Assembly (NCBI GenBank): GCA_037039925.1
Contig: JAXRKP010000219.1
Coordinates: 104,501 to 168,500, forward strand
Direction of reading: 5' to 3'
Length of the DNA: 64,000 nucleotides
Source of the DNA: Doris montereyensis
Lineage: Eukaryota; Mollusca; Gastropoda; Nudibranchia; Dorididae
Shown here: in pieces, positions 35,893 to 48,300 of the stretch
Position numbering within the stretch: the stretch's first letter is position 1
How the letters are laid out: every line of letters starts with the position of its first letter
Made by a program: the position numbers and the translations under genes
Notes under the pieces: generated by a model
What the model was told of the DNA's origin: nothing
What the model saw: the letters and a program-made list of their open reading frames with translations, nothing else
Database searches by the model: none

Positions 35893-35985
35893 TTCCCGCT
35901 CCACCATCTAAGGGTGAATGAAGAGGAAACAGCAAGATGGAAGATATGTGAAGAAAAAAGCGGAACGTACCCATAGCGCTCACCC
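35893..35985 (-). repeat. Short repeat family E copy
   Basis: AAGGGTGAATGAAGAGGAAAC, AGCAAGATGGAAGATATGTG and AGCGGAACGTACCCATAGC are the complement of the family core. Downstream of DNAJC7. Confidence 0.65.
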
Positions 35986-35999
35986 CAAGGGTGCAGAAT

Positions 36000-37375
36000 A
36001 GATAAAATAAGGATTTAATTAACAAAACAATAGGTTAACCGGGAATGCCAATGGACTGAATGGTCTGCAGCTAACATAATTATATACACACATGCAATAA
36101 TACTGTGCACAAATATGAATTCTTAGGGGTAAATTTATGTGACTACTGTATTATTATTCTTTTTATTCTTATAATGTTAACTTTGCACTTAAAGTAAAAG
36201 GATGGACAACCATGATATAAAAACATGAAAAGGTCTTGAGCAGGAAATAAATGATTTGGACCATGTTGTAATCATAAGCACGTTGACTTAATATAATAAA
36301 GTACAAATTATCTAGTCTATTCTGGATATTGATGTTATAAAAAAATTAGGCTTAAATATATATATAGACCTACTATTTTCATATACTATATTATTACAGC
36401 TAAAGGCATGTAAAACCAGAACTAAAATCAAGACACATTTAAAAACACTTAGTCCGAAAAACCTGAAGACAGAAAGATTTGCAAAATCCTGATATAATCC
36501 CAAGCTTAACTCTGAAATTTACAATTAATACAAAACTATTTCCGTTCCCTAGACGGCCCTCTATTATTTTTTCCCCAAATAAAACCAGCGTAACCCAACC
36601 TAGAACTTGCTACAAGTCAGTACAAGGAAAAACAAAGCAGCCTTCCACAAGCAGAAACTAAACAAAGAAAAATATGAAAGAAATAGACATGGACGAACAT
36701 GTACACACTCATGTCATTGCAACAAGGAGAGAACTGAAAATAAAAACATCACATAAAATGGTATTCCTTGGAGAATATGAAAAATTTTCAGTCAGAAAAC
36801 AATACAGCTATTCCCATGACTTTCGGATTAAGCTTTTTTCGAGAGTGAGTGAATTCAAATTCAAAGGATAGGGACTCCTACAAGACAAGACTCCCTGAGA
36901 CATTGCCAACATCATATACACACACAGGTAATTAACATATTGCTCTTTAGTATAATGGTATTACATGCACCGCATTTTCGTAAGAACGTTTAAGGGTAGA
37001 GTTGTGAGCTTGCTTTGCTTTTCCCTTCTGGTAAGTTCTAGGCTTGGGTTACGCTGGTTTAATCCTAAGAAAAACAAATATGGGTTGTCTGGGGAACAGA
37101 AATTATTTCTGACCGGCTAAATTTCAGATTCAGCTGGAGAAAAATTTAAGACTACAAGGTGTAAATTTATTATTTTTAAATCGGGACTCGGAAAATCTTT
37201 AGGATTATTGCCTATTCGCCTAATTCCGACAACGCAAGTAACTAATCTTTGTACAAGGCAAGCACAGAGTTTGATTCTCTCAGGCATGGGAGGAAAAAGA
37301 AATCACTGTCGTATTTGTAACATAAGTGAGAGCACAGTAACAAAATGAGGGGACACACATTAGTAGAGAATAACA
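36000..37375. other. Intergenic, no feature seen
   Basis: AT-rich; no gene or recognisable repeat. Confidence 0.55.
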
Positions 37376-37378
37376 ACA

Positions 37379-37575
37379 ATGACAGCTACCCTCTCCCTGC
37401 ATAAACTATTTGCTGTGTATGACATAGATAAGATTTGATGAGAATGACAGCGACAGCTGCCCTCTCCCTGCATCAACTGCTATTTGATGTGTATGACATA
37501 GATAAGATTTGATAAAAATGACAGTGACAGCTGCCCTCTCCCTGCATCAACTGCTTTTTGCTGTGTGTGATAATA
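37379..37575. repeat. Three tandem copies of a ~68-bp unit
   Basis: Each copy runs from ATGACAGC through CCCTCTCCCTGCAT and AACTGCTATTTGATGTGTAT to GACATAGATAAGATTTGAT, with minor differences. Confidence 0.9.
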
Positions 37576-39220
37576 AGATTTTATATATATCAGTAATCAC
37601 TCAATGCCAACAGGGACTTGTTTTTTTAAATAACGAATGGGTTATCTACAATCCGTTTTTAAAAAATTAATTAGAATCTTCCACTTTCACACAAAAATCC
37701 ACTGTTTGTCAGACACTAGTTTAATATATAAAAAAATATGCTTAGTGATGAAATCCTTTACAATTATTTAAAAAATAAGAGCAAGAAAAAAGTTTATGCA
37801 TTGCACTTTAGGGAAAGCTTAGGATTGACATTAGAAATGTGGAGGCAGGGTTCCCTTCACTTCTATTCTTGGTACAAATTTCTGAGCCGATATTTGATGT
37901 AAACATAACAAATGAGACAAGTTATTTTTTATTTTAAAAAGGAAATGACAAACAAACCTGACCAAGAAGGCAAAATGTCATAGAGAGAGAACGTAATGCT
38001 TAAATGTGTGTATGATGTTTATGTGTGAAAAATACTTTACGTTTAGTAAAAGTGTGTTGTACTTGTATTTCATATGGTCGTGAGTGTGTCATTCTTTGTT
38101 GGGTTTTTTTACAATAAAGTTGTGTTATCTTATCTTCATAGAGAGAAGAAAAAGACTTAAACCCTCATCACACAAGACAAAGCCCTTATTTTCAAACATC
38201 CTTCATTTACCCAAAGAAACGAAGAAAGAGAAAGAAAAAAACAACCCAGAAACATACGCACAAAAATAAATAAAACCATTTTCTTCATGAACAAGTATGT
38301 GCAGCAATTGCAAAGTGGTGCGAATAGATCTACTGTTCAGCCTGTATTCCCCGAAAATCAGTTTGTGGAATGAGCGTTTCGGGGAATATCTAAGGGCGTA
38401 CAAAGAAAGACCTTAGTTGGGATTTTTTTGTGCTGAATTTGGGGATTCCATGTTTTCGCCAGCGAACTCATGTTGAGGGAATACCGGCTGTACTGTATAC
38501 ACTTCATCATTCCCATCAAGGTAATCGTATGATCAACCTTACACTCACAACATTCCATAATAATAATAATATATAAATGTTTTAATATATCACTCCTATA
38601 TTTACATTTAGAAAACAAGATAAAATCCACATATTTTAATACTCTTTACAACATGAGTGACTGTGACAAAGTAAGGGTGTCTGTAAATTTCAAAAGTCAT
38701 ATAAACATTTACACTGTATGGCAATGAGAACGAATATACATAATATGTGTGTTTATATATACTTATAATAATGTTCACATTGTATTAACATTCATATCTG
38801 ATATAAATAAGTGACATAAAATAGAAAGTCATGTCTCACAAGCAAATCACATTCAATGTCCAAGGTCCATCATGGGGTGAGGGAAACCACAAGTGTAGCC
38901 AAGTCTTTTGTCTTTATGGTTTTTCATTACTCGATAACACCATGCAACACAATTGCATTGCATAATTCGCAATCTTGCACTCTCTATTGGCTGCCATTAC
39001 AAAAATACACCTTTTTAAATCATCATTATCATCTCATGCACATAAATCAAAGGTTGAACATTGCAGATAAAAAATAAACTCATCTATCTCGTGGTCTACT
39101 GAAACATTTCTTTTCAGCGTCCACGAATTGAAAAACACATCTGGAATCAACCGCCCAGAAACTGAAGACAGCCAATGAAATATTTCCACACTTCCTCTCA
39201 AATTAATCTGCTGAAAGTAA
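37576..39220 (-). other. Probable DNAJC7 3' UTR and downstream flank
   Basis: No coding frame of interest. The poly(A) site on the minus strand is not evident: I see no strong AATAAA close to the stop codon. Confidence 0.45.
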
Positions 39221-39371
39221 CTAGCCAAACTGAAATGAAAATCCTGGATGGCCATTTTGGCCGCCTTGTGAGAAATGTGAAGCCCCGGATGTCCTCCAAA
39301 TGAAAAACCACCCATGTTCCCGCCGCCACCACCAAAGAAAGCCTGGAATATCTGGTTGGGGTCGATGTTAT
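39221..39371 (-). CDS. DNAJC7: DNAJC7 exon 13 (last), with one-base frame break
   Basis: Opens [17 protein letters not shown] and [11 protein letters not shown]. The family-typical ending is one frame over: [20 protein letters not shown] then TAG at 39223-39221. The slip lies at the GGGG run (CCCC at 39283-39286 on the plus strand); one G appears to be missing. Without that correction the frame runs on into an unrelated ~80-residue tail. Confidence 0.9.
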
Positions 39372-42300
39372 CTGAAACAAAATCACATTGAAAGAGTATC
39401 AGGAACAAGTTCATGTTTAATTACCTTGTAATATATGAATTCTTTAGAAGCATGGATATTTTTTTCCAAACATGAATCGTAATTTTTGCATTAACCCAAT
39501 GTTGCATTACTCGCTGGCTAACCTGCTGGGCTGGATGCCTAAGCAAAGGAGATAACTCTGTCCCTGTTTGCACCCATTGTTATTAAAATATGTTTTTTCC
39601 ATGTTTTTGTTGCTGTTTCTTTATTTTTCAAATTTTTTTCAAATGTACAGGAATGATTTTATTGGACAGAAACACTGATATTAACAACATTGAACACTGT
39701 AAATGGCACAAGTTGAGTGCCGGATAGGTCTGTCGTCCACAAGCACGGCTGTTCCGATTTCGCCTGCTAACGCATTGCTTGCCTCAGTGTCGATAAGAGT
39801 TAGATCTAGATCTATCGCTATTTTCTTCATCATCCCCTCATCATCACTCAAATCAGTTAAAACTTCTTCAATATCAGAGCCTTCATCATTTTTATCACAA
39901 CCTTTTAGGGTTCTATTGGGCCCTAAGTCTCCTCTCTCACCCGCGGAGCCAGCTTTACATGCGTTGCAGTTGAAATGCCATTTTGCTGAACTTTCAAAAA
40001 TCGTAGAAGAGTTCAGTTTCTTTCTAAAAATCCTGTAAAGTCTTGGGAATAGGTTAAAGGTTACGATAGGTCATGACCTCGCGAGATTTGTTGCTAGAAT
40101 GCTTTGTAAAAAAATCTTCTAATTTCTGACGTCGGCAGCACTCGGTGGGCGCTAGTAGGTGCATTAGGCAAAAGGCCGAAAGAAGTTAGCGGGCGCATTC
40201 GGCTGGATTGGGTTGATGTACGATAAAATGACAGGTCTTCTGGTCAAATTTTTCGTGCAACGATAAAAAAAAAAAAAAATGAATTAGAAAGAAGAATGGT
40301 TGAAGATAGGTATGTTCTAGAATAGGTGCGATTTTAAACATACTAGCATGTCTGTGACATGATACAGCAATTGGGAGGTCCTCTATTAATTGTTTTTTCC
40401 AACAACAAAAAATAGAAACTCAGGACAACCCCATCTTGAACAAAACCCCCTCCTCCACAATAAAAAGAATGTGAAAGTTTGTTTAAAGATAAAAAAATTT
40501 ACAGATGGATTTATAGTCTGGGTCCCGCGTAAGTGCAGCCTCACCGACTGTACATTATTTATCCCCCAGTAGGCCATTTCATTCAAAAGTCCTCCTCAAC
40601 TCCTAGGGAGCATACAGTACACAAGCCTGTAAGGCTTTACGTAATAACACTCTAACAAGATCTTTCTCTACGTGTGACTGGGTACTCATTCACACCTGAG
40701 TCAAGTGAGGAAAGTAGTGTGAAGTACCTTTCCTAAGAGTACAACGTTGTGGGGAAAAACACCTGTGCCAGCTGTGGGGCTTGAACCAGTGTCGTCGTAA
40801 TTAGTAGCTGACAACACTACGGTTCTGCTACAACACCTCAACGTTTGATTGAAATTTAATCTAGCCAACCACTTCGTCGATGTGCTCACACTGTCATTTT
40901 TGGTGGTTTTGAGAAGAGTGAGAAGAACTCTTTTGGCCTGACTCAGCCAGTGACGTATGCCAAAATGAAACGTCCATGATAACTCGGGAATGCCTTGGCG
41001 TATTTATCCTCATTTACTATTATGATAGATCATAGGATGAGGAGTATTACAATGAATCAGTTGCATTTTGGCCTGTCTGACTTAGGTCAACAAGATGAAA
41101 GAGAAGCGAAAGTGAAAAAGGTAAAGGAAATAAGTAGAACCTATTAGCAGCAACCGCCAACAAATATGACAGAATGAGAAAGAAAGAAGAAAAAAAAAAA
41201 GGATTGTAGTCTCACCAAAGCCAATGCCTCCATCCTCGAGATCATGACCACTGTCGTACCGGGCCTTTTTCTTTGCATCGGACAGTATGCTGTAGGCTTC
41301 TCCCAATTCTTTAAATTTCTTCTCTTCTTCTCTCTGTTTGTCTGGAGTGTCATGAGAATGGCGATCTGAAAAAAATACAACATACTTTAATTCATACACT
41401 TGAAAACAGCTCTTGTGAAATGGCTTTTTTTTTTTTTTTTACATAGCAGCAATTACAGCTGTAAGTTCAATTGCCTGTCCGGGCAAATTTTTCTTGCCCT
41501 CCTGTCGACCCAGTAGCAAAATGGGTAGCTACGTCTATTCGGACTCAGCGAAAGTAAAGGCGGCATGGAAAGCAATTGCAAACTAACGCATTATGCTGTG
41601 TGCCAAGAAAAATCAGGACTCTACTCCTGATTCCCCCAATGCTCAACTGTGAGTACGGGACTTACTTTACTCAGAAAGGTCTTGAACAGATCTTTTCATT
41701 GGTATAAGTTTTATATCTATTAAATACGTAAAGCGTGATGATATGATGTGTGAAAGTTGTGCCTGATTAGTGACATCGCTCATGCTATCTATCTAACGCG
41801 TGAAGTGAGTTTGGACTACCTAATATTTTTTAATATCTCCTTGTTACCCGTTAGATTTAAACATAAAAAAGCCTCGGGGAACATCATACTTAGGGTTGTT
41901 TTTTTATATAATAATTTCATTAAAAATTATCTAGAATCAAATGATATAAACAAAACAAATAAAATGCAAGACAGACAAGACCGTTACCCTATTTTTACTG
42001 GAAGGGATAGAAAACTAAAGCAAGTAATGTCGGTTTAAATTTTATTTCAATCGTTCTCATAGAATTTTTACCAGCCCATCACATGTGGTAATTCAAGGAT
42101 GAGTGAACAGATAGAATGAATAGTTTGTTTACGTAAAATTTACTATGTACACCATATGCAATGACCTCAGGGCGAATTAAGAGGAAACAACAAGATGAAG
42201 GTGAAAGATAAGTGCAAGAGTTATAAGGAAGAAGTAGGACCTACCAGGAGCACCCGCCAACCTTCAACACAGACACAATGAAACATAAATGTACCATCTA

Positions 42301-45300
42301 ATGAGAAGCCAAAACTACCAGTGCCGGGCACATGATAAATCAAAGGCACAGCGAACGGAAGCAACAGTTTTACCTGGATGATGCATAAGGGCTCGCTTCT
42401 TATAAGCTTTCTTTATTTCGTCGTCCGTGGCAGTTTTTTGCACGCCGAGGACCTTGTAGTAATCTTTTCGTTTTGATTTCTTTAATTCTATTTTTGCTTG
42501 TTGTAATAGATACTTGTGTTCTGAAATAAAAAGATCGTTATAATATCAATATAAAGTAAATAAAACATAGGAGACTGCAATAAGAAAAATATAACACAAA
42601 CGCATAACCACCCCCATCGAAAAGAACTATTTGAAATCACATCAAAGGCACACAACGTTCGTCAATTGCTGCCATTTCCGACACAGTGTGACCATAGTTT
42701 TGCAAACTCAGAATTTCCAGACCTTCACCCCAATCTCTTTGAGTCTTTGGTTTGAGGTTGCTTTGTTGTTTTTATCATTCCAGTTTACTCGCATATACAA
42801 GATTTTAAAAGATATAGATACACACACCGACTCAAAGCCAAATAAAAGTTCTACCTACATTTATTATGTACTAGTTGGCAACTTATCAACTAAGATCATG
42901 TGATGAACATCAATCTCAATAGATCTACGCTATTACGACATTATCATAGATACCTTGTGTTTTTGCCATTTTATACACTTGTTCATAATCCCTCACAGCT
43001 TCTTCAAACAGTTCTGTCTCAGTGTAACTGTAAAAGACAACAATCATGAAATTCAAACCAAAAGAATGTGACCTCCTATGGTCAAGTACACAATTCAAAA
43101 GAAAGCAAAACTGTAGTATCGTCGTTCAGATAATGAAAATCGCATAATCAACAACATTCACTTTTTTTCTCAATATTCTCATAGTTGAGCAATTCATACA
43201 TTTTGTGTTAAAACAATAAATCGAATATCCTTTCACGGGATCTAAATCTCTTTGCCATCATCAACTCATGGGGTGCAAGCAGTTATGGGTTTAAAGACGT
43301 CGGAATTAGAATCCCTTGTTTGAAAAGTGAATGACCTACTCGCGGATTCGACACCTGCGTGGGGAAGCAGACCTGCCAACTTTCTCAGGGACAAAATAGG
43401 AAAAATGAATATTTTTTAATCATGACATGTGTATCGATTCACATTTGCAATAACGGATGGTGCACCCCTATGCTATCGCAGTTGTTTTTGTGCGACCACA
43501 AGCAAATTTTTAGCGATTTCCGAATCTGGGCACATTTCTCTTACTCTTCTTAACAGAGTCCTGAACTGATTACTAACCGAGACAGGCAAGTTTTTCTCAA
43601 AAATAAATTTTGTCCATAAAACCTCTGCCCTAATCACAGAGCAATCTCTGTCCTTGGTCATGAAGCCACTGATATTCCTACTGGATAGACTGTCCTTAAC
43701 TGCAGTAGCATGCTTTGCAGTTTTCACATGTTTTCTGATGTCTTCCTTCCCACCACTGGCAATGCTAACATCTTAACCACAAGGTACACAATGTGCAAAG
43801 CTCTCCCCTTTCACAGAAGGTTTAATGCATGGCCATTCCTTCCTATATTCCTCCCGAAATTCTAGAGGCCTTTTTTTCCAGAAATCGATCCACGCCCAAT
43901 TCGAAATAAAACGTTTATATTATCTAGATCTAGATCTCAGTTGTAGAGCCGAGTATTCCAATTTTAGACACGGTAAATTATAAAAACAGCAGTAAAAAAT
44001 TATTAAATCAGGATTGAATAAATCCAAAACGAAGGTAAAACTAATCAAAAATATAATCCAGGGAAGATTTGAAGAAAACAGACACAATCAAGAAAGCGCC
44101 CTAGATATAGAAAATAATATGAGTCAGTCATCAGCTTCGTAAACAAAGGAAAGAGACTGAAACTGTGAAAGAATGATAATAGACTGTATTTAAATGATTA
44201 CAATTTAAACCTAGCAAAGCGAAAGCAGTTTCTAGCCAAACAGCATTAATAGGTGAACATCGAGTACTCAAAATCACTGAATGTAATCTACGATTACTAT
44301 CAATGAAACTATTTATATTTAGTATCGAACCAAAAGGTTTTATTGTCTTTGATTATTTCTACCAAGTATGATTATAAGCTCAGTACTTAGTAGAGCTTAG
44401 TAGAAATTATAATTCGCAATTTTCTTCACCAAAATAATTTTTCGCTCCGAGAACCAAACCAAAAAGGTTTTATTGTCTTCGATTATTTCTACAAAGTACT
44501 ATTATAAGCTTAGTACTTAGTAGAGCTTAGTAGAAATTATAATTTGTAATTTTCTTCACCAAAATAATTTTTCGCTCCCGAGAACAAAATATCGGGAAAA
44601 TTGCAGTCATGTCGGGATGTCGGGCATGGGAGGTCCAAATCGGAAATTTCCCGATAATATTATCGGGAAACTTGGCAGGTATGGGGAAGGTGTGGCCTAA
44701 GCTATTCTTCACTCCAGAGGCCTTCCCTAATCAGCACAGGAATTCTTGGACGCGGGAATCTGGCATCCATTTTACCTCACAACAGTTTTACCCCTCCAAA
44801 AATGGCTTTACGCTAGACAGCTCGCTGCATTTAACCCGGCCACACCCAGCCGCCCGCCAACCGCTTCCCATTGTTCAAGCCGGCCAAACCAGGCCGGGGG
44901 TAACATCTCTTTCAATGATCCGATTGGCTTGACACACCTATCTTTGTCACTTATTTTAAGACAGGCATTTATAGGTAAACAAAAATTGTCAACAAAAACC
45001 AAAATGGCAGTATACAACACAGTTCATCGGCCCACTCTCCTCTATGGCAGTGAAACATGGACCTTAGACAGTGGGGAATACAGTCAAGTACAAGCAGCTA
45101 AAATGAAATATTTAAGAAGAAAAGCAGGGAAAACTGAAAGAGAAAAATCAGAAACACACAACAATAAGAGATCAAACCAAAGCAGATGGCATAAAAACTA
45201 AGATAGAAATAACTCAACAGAGATGGTTTGAGCATGTAACCAGAATGAATGACACAATAGAACAGCTTAATCAGTAATACAATGCTAAAACCCAAGGTAA

Positions 45301-48300
45301 AAGACCAAAAGGCAGACTTCAAGAAAGTGGGAAGAAGATATAATAGAGACATATAAGCAAAGAAATTGAAGTTTCAAGGAAGGAAACAGAAAATGCTAGG
45401 AAAGGGTAGCCTGAGGAAAGTTCATTTCAGGCATCTAAAGGTAGAATAGGAAGTGATAAATAAACAGATTAGCCTCATTCTTAATGTTATTTTTCCCGTG
45501 AATGTAAATGTTTGGTTTTGATTTGCTTGTATGTAATTGTAGTCACGGTGATGTTTGTGCCTAGAGCTGTCATCACACACATACCGTGTTGATCACACAA
45601 GTGCTGGCCGAGACTATGTGCCAGATTCATGAAAGAACCAATTTACTACACCATGAATCACAACCTAGATCTCAATGATCAATACATTAAGTCTCAGATT
45701 CTCTTCTCCAATTCATGATTTGAATAAAATATGCACACAAACAAACAATATTCTGGTACATGAATCCTTCTTCTTCTTTGTCTTGACCAAAATATTATAC
45801 TCTTCCCAGAAATCCACGCCCATCAAAACAACTTTTGCAACTGTTTGTCGAGAACACAATAGAAGAAAATTGTCCTTGAAAGCAAAGTTGAAATTCTGAG
45901 ACATGTGCAATAACTTGACCACTAGCGGTAAATCCCAAGACCTTCTCCATCCATACATTTGACATTGATGCTATATATACTATACAATACATAGGCACTA
46001 ACCATTTCGCCCTCCGTAAGAAGGCTTTCAAGTATGTGCCATCAAGTTCAATGGCCTTAGTGCAATCTTCTATAGCATCTTCCAATTTGCCAAGCTGTTT
46101 GAACAAAATAAAAGGACGCACATCAAACAATTTCTTAAATATAAATACAATTCATACCGTGTCAACCTTAAAATAAGACTTCAAATGTTTCGACCCTCTT
46201 TGAGATAATAAATTTTGACATCTTGCCGACACAGACAGACCAAGAGTACTTTTGCCAAAAACCGCTATTCCTATCTATGATCTATGAGAATGGGTGAAAG
46301 AAGTATTGAAACTTTTTCTCTCCATACAATTCACTACTAAAACGTTTATTGCACAATGACACCTACCATTAAAAATGGCATTTGGAGAGAAGGCAATAAA
46401 TTAGATACAAATTGGGCCGATTCTTACTGCTGTTAGTAGATCTGGGTGGCGTCGGTGGACGAGCGATATAGGCTGCCCGACGGGATTATGAGGTCCCAAG
46501 TTCGAATCCTAGCAAAGCCAGGTCCGACGGTGTGTTCCTTGTGAAAGACACTTAACACGCATTTCCCCACTTTACCCAGGTGCAAATGGGTACAAGCACT
46601 AGCTTGGGAGTAAAAACATGCGTCAGACTAGCGTCCTGGCCAGGTGGTGATTATTGTCACTTGTTCCACTTCACGCTATAGAAACTGGGATACTCCGGCT
46701 CTATAGGCCTTAAGGGCATTGAAGGAACTTTACTTTTTTTTTAGGTACATCTGGAGAGCCCTATTTGCAGGTACAGTACATCTGTTGGTCCCGGTAAAAA
46801 GTTTATTCAAGGCCGCTTACAGCACATAGAGTCGGAGCTATCCCGGTTTCAATATTGTGAACCGGAACAGGTGATAATAATCACCTCCTGGACAGGACGC
46901 TAGTCTGACGCAGGTTATTACTCCCAAGGTAGTGTTCATATCCATTTGCATCTGGGTTGAGTGAGGAACACAACAGCTTACCTAGCTTTGCTAGGATTCA
47001 AACCCGGGACCTCATGGTCCACACTCCAGTAGCCTGGCCACTGTTGCCACTTTGATCCTGTATGCTATGGGTAAAATATGCGATCTGATTTAAAGAGCAG
47101 GTTAACAACCATAAAAGAGAAACAGCTACCAAAAGTTTACCTTGGCGCAAACAGTAGCACGGTTACAAAAGAGTTTGGAGTTCGTAGATTTGTTGTTTGG
47201 ATCAATATCCAATGCTTCTGAATACAATCTGATGGCGTCCGAGTACTTTGCATTGCGGAAGGCTGTGTTGCCTTCCTCTTTCTTAGCTGCCAAAGCTTTC
47301 GCTCTCTGTCCAAGAATACAATAATATCATGGGTTAGACCACTTTCGTCACCACAACAAGTGCCAATAGAAAAAAACAAATACTCTCATATTCTTCAGAA
47401 GCCATCTCTTAAAACTAACTTAATTTGCTTCATAGACAGTTTATAGCGGAAGGAGGAGTGGCCACTCGTGATTTGTGATTTTTAAACTGACTCCTACCCT
47501 GAAAATGTCTCTAGCCTTGTGGTGATCAGGAGCCAGCCTCAACACTTCCTGAAAATGTTGGAAAGCCTTCTCAGTGTTGTCTTGATAATACAAGCACATC
47601 CCTCGCACAAAGAGAGCATCAGCGTTCATTCCAGACCTCTGAAGAACATCACTGGTGGAAAAAGACAAAAAAAAAAAAGTGAAAATCATAGCAGTGACTC
47701 ATATTCACATTTTCACTTGCGGGCAAATCGGTTTAAAATTAGAAATAAATCAATTCTTCTCTCCTTTTAATAATAAATAGCCTTTTATAGCCCCATTCAT
47801 CAAAACTCCAGGGTACTTTACATAACACTCCTATGACATACATTAAATAGAATACAACATTATTTGTTTACAAAACATTACAATTAACGGGTAAAATAAT
47901 AATATACGTAACATGATGAGTTTCAAAACAACTGTCTGGACAAGAGGACAATGACAAAACAGAAAATGATATGTTGTGACAAATTAACTTCATGCTGCAA
48001 CATGCTTTACTGATATGGTAATGGTAGAAATGAGCCTTATGTTTACATAAAAGGCAGGTTTCACAAAATGGTCCATCCCCATCTCACTCTTTTGTTAAAA
48101 TGTACATGTTATATTTCTTACAAGTGTTATATACCATGTTAAAGCTTAGAACCTGAGGATTCCAGATATATGACTTTAAGATAGCAAAGGACTGTGAGGC
48201 GAGTAAATTAGCTTTTAAAAGTCATGTTTTTCGGTCAAGGGCATAACTGTGAATATTCTAGGTCCAATGCCAGTGACGTAATTTTATGCAGAACTGCACA

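Noticed and set aside
37379..37575. CRISPR-like array
   Set aside because: Contiguous tandem copies with no unique spacers, in animal DNA.
44746..45201. 151-residue frame as a host gene
   Set aside because: Its second half is the C-terminal region of the LINE family found twice more here; the first half is unrelated intron sequence.
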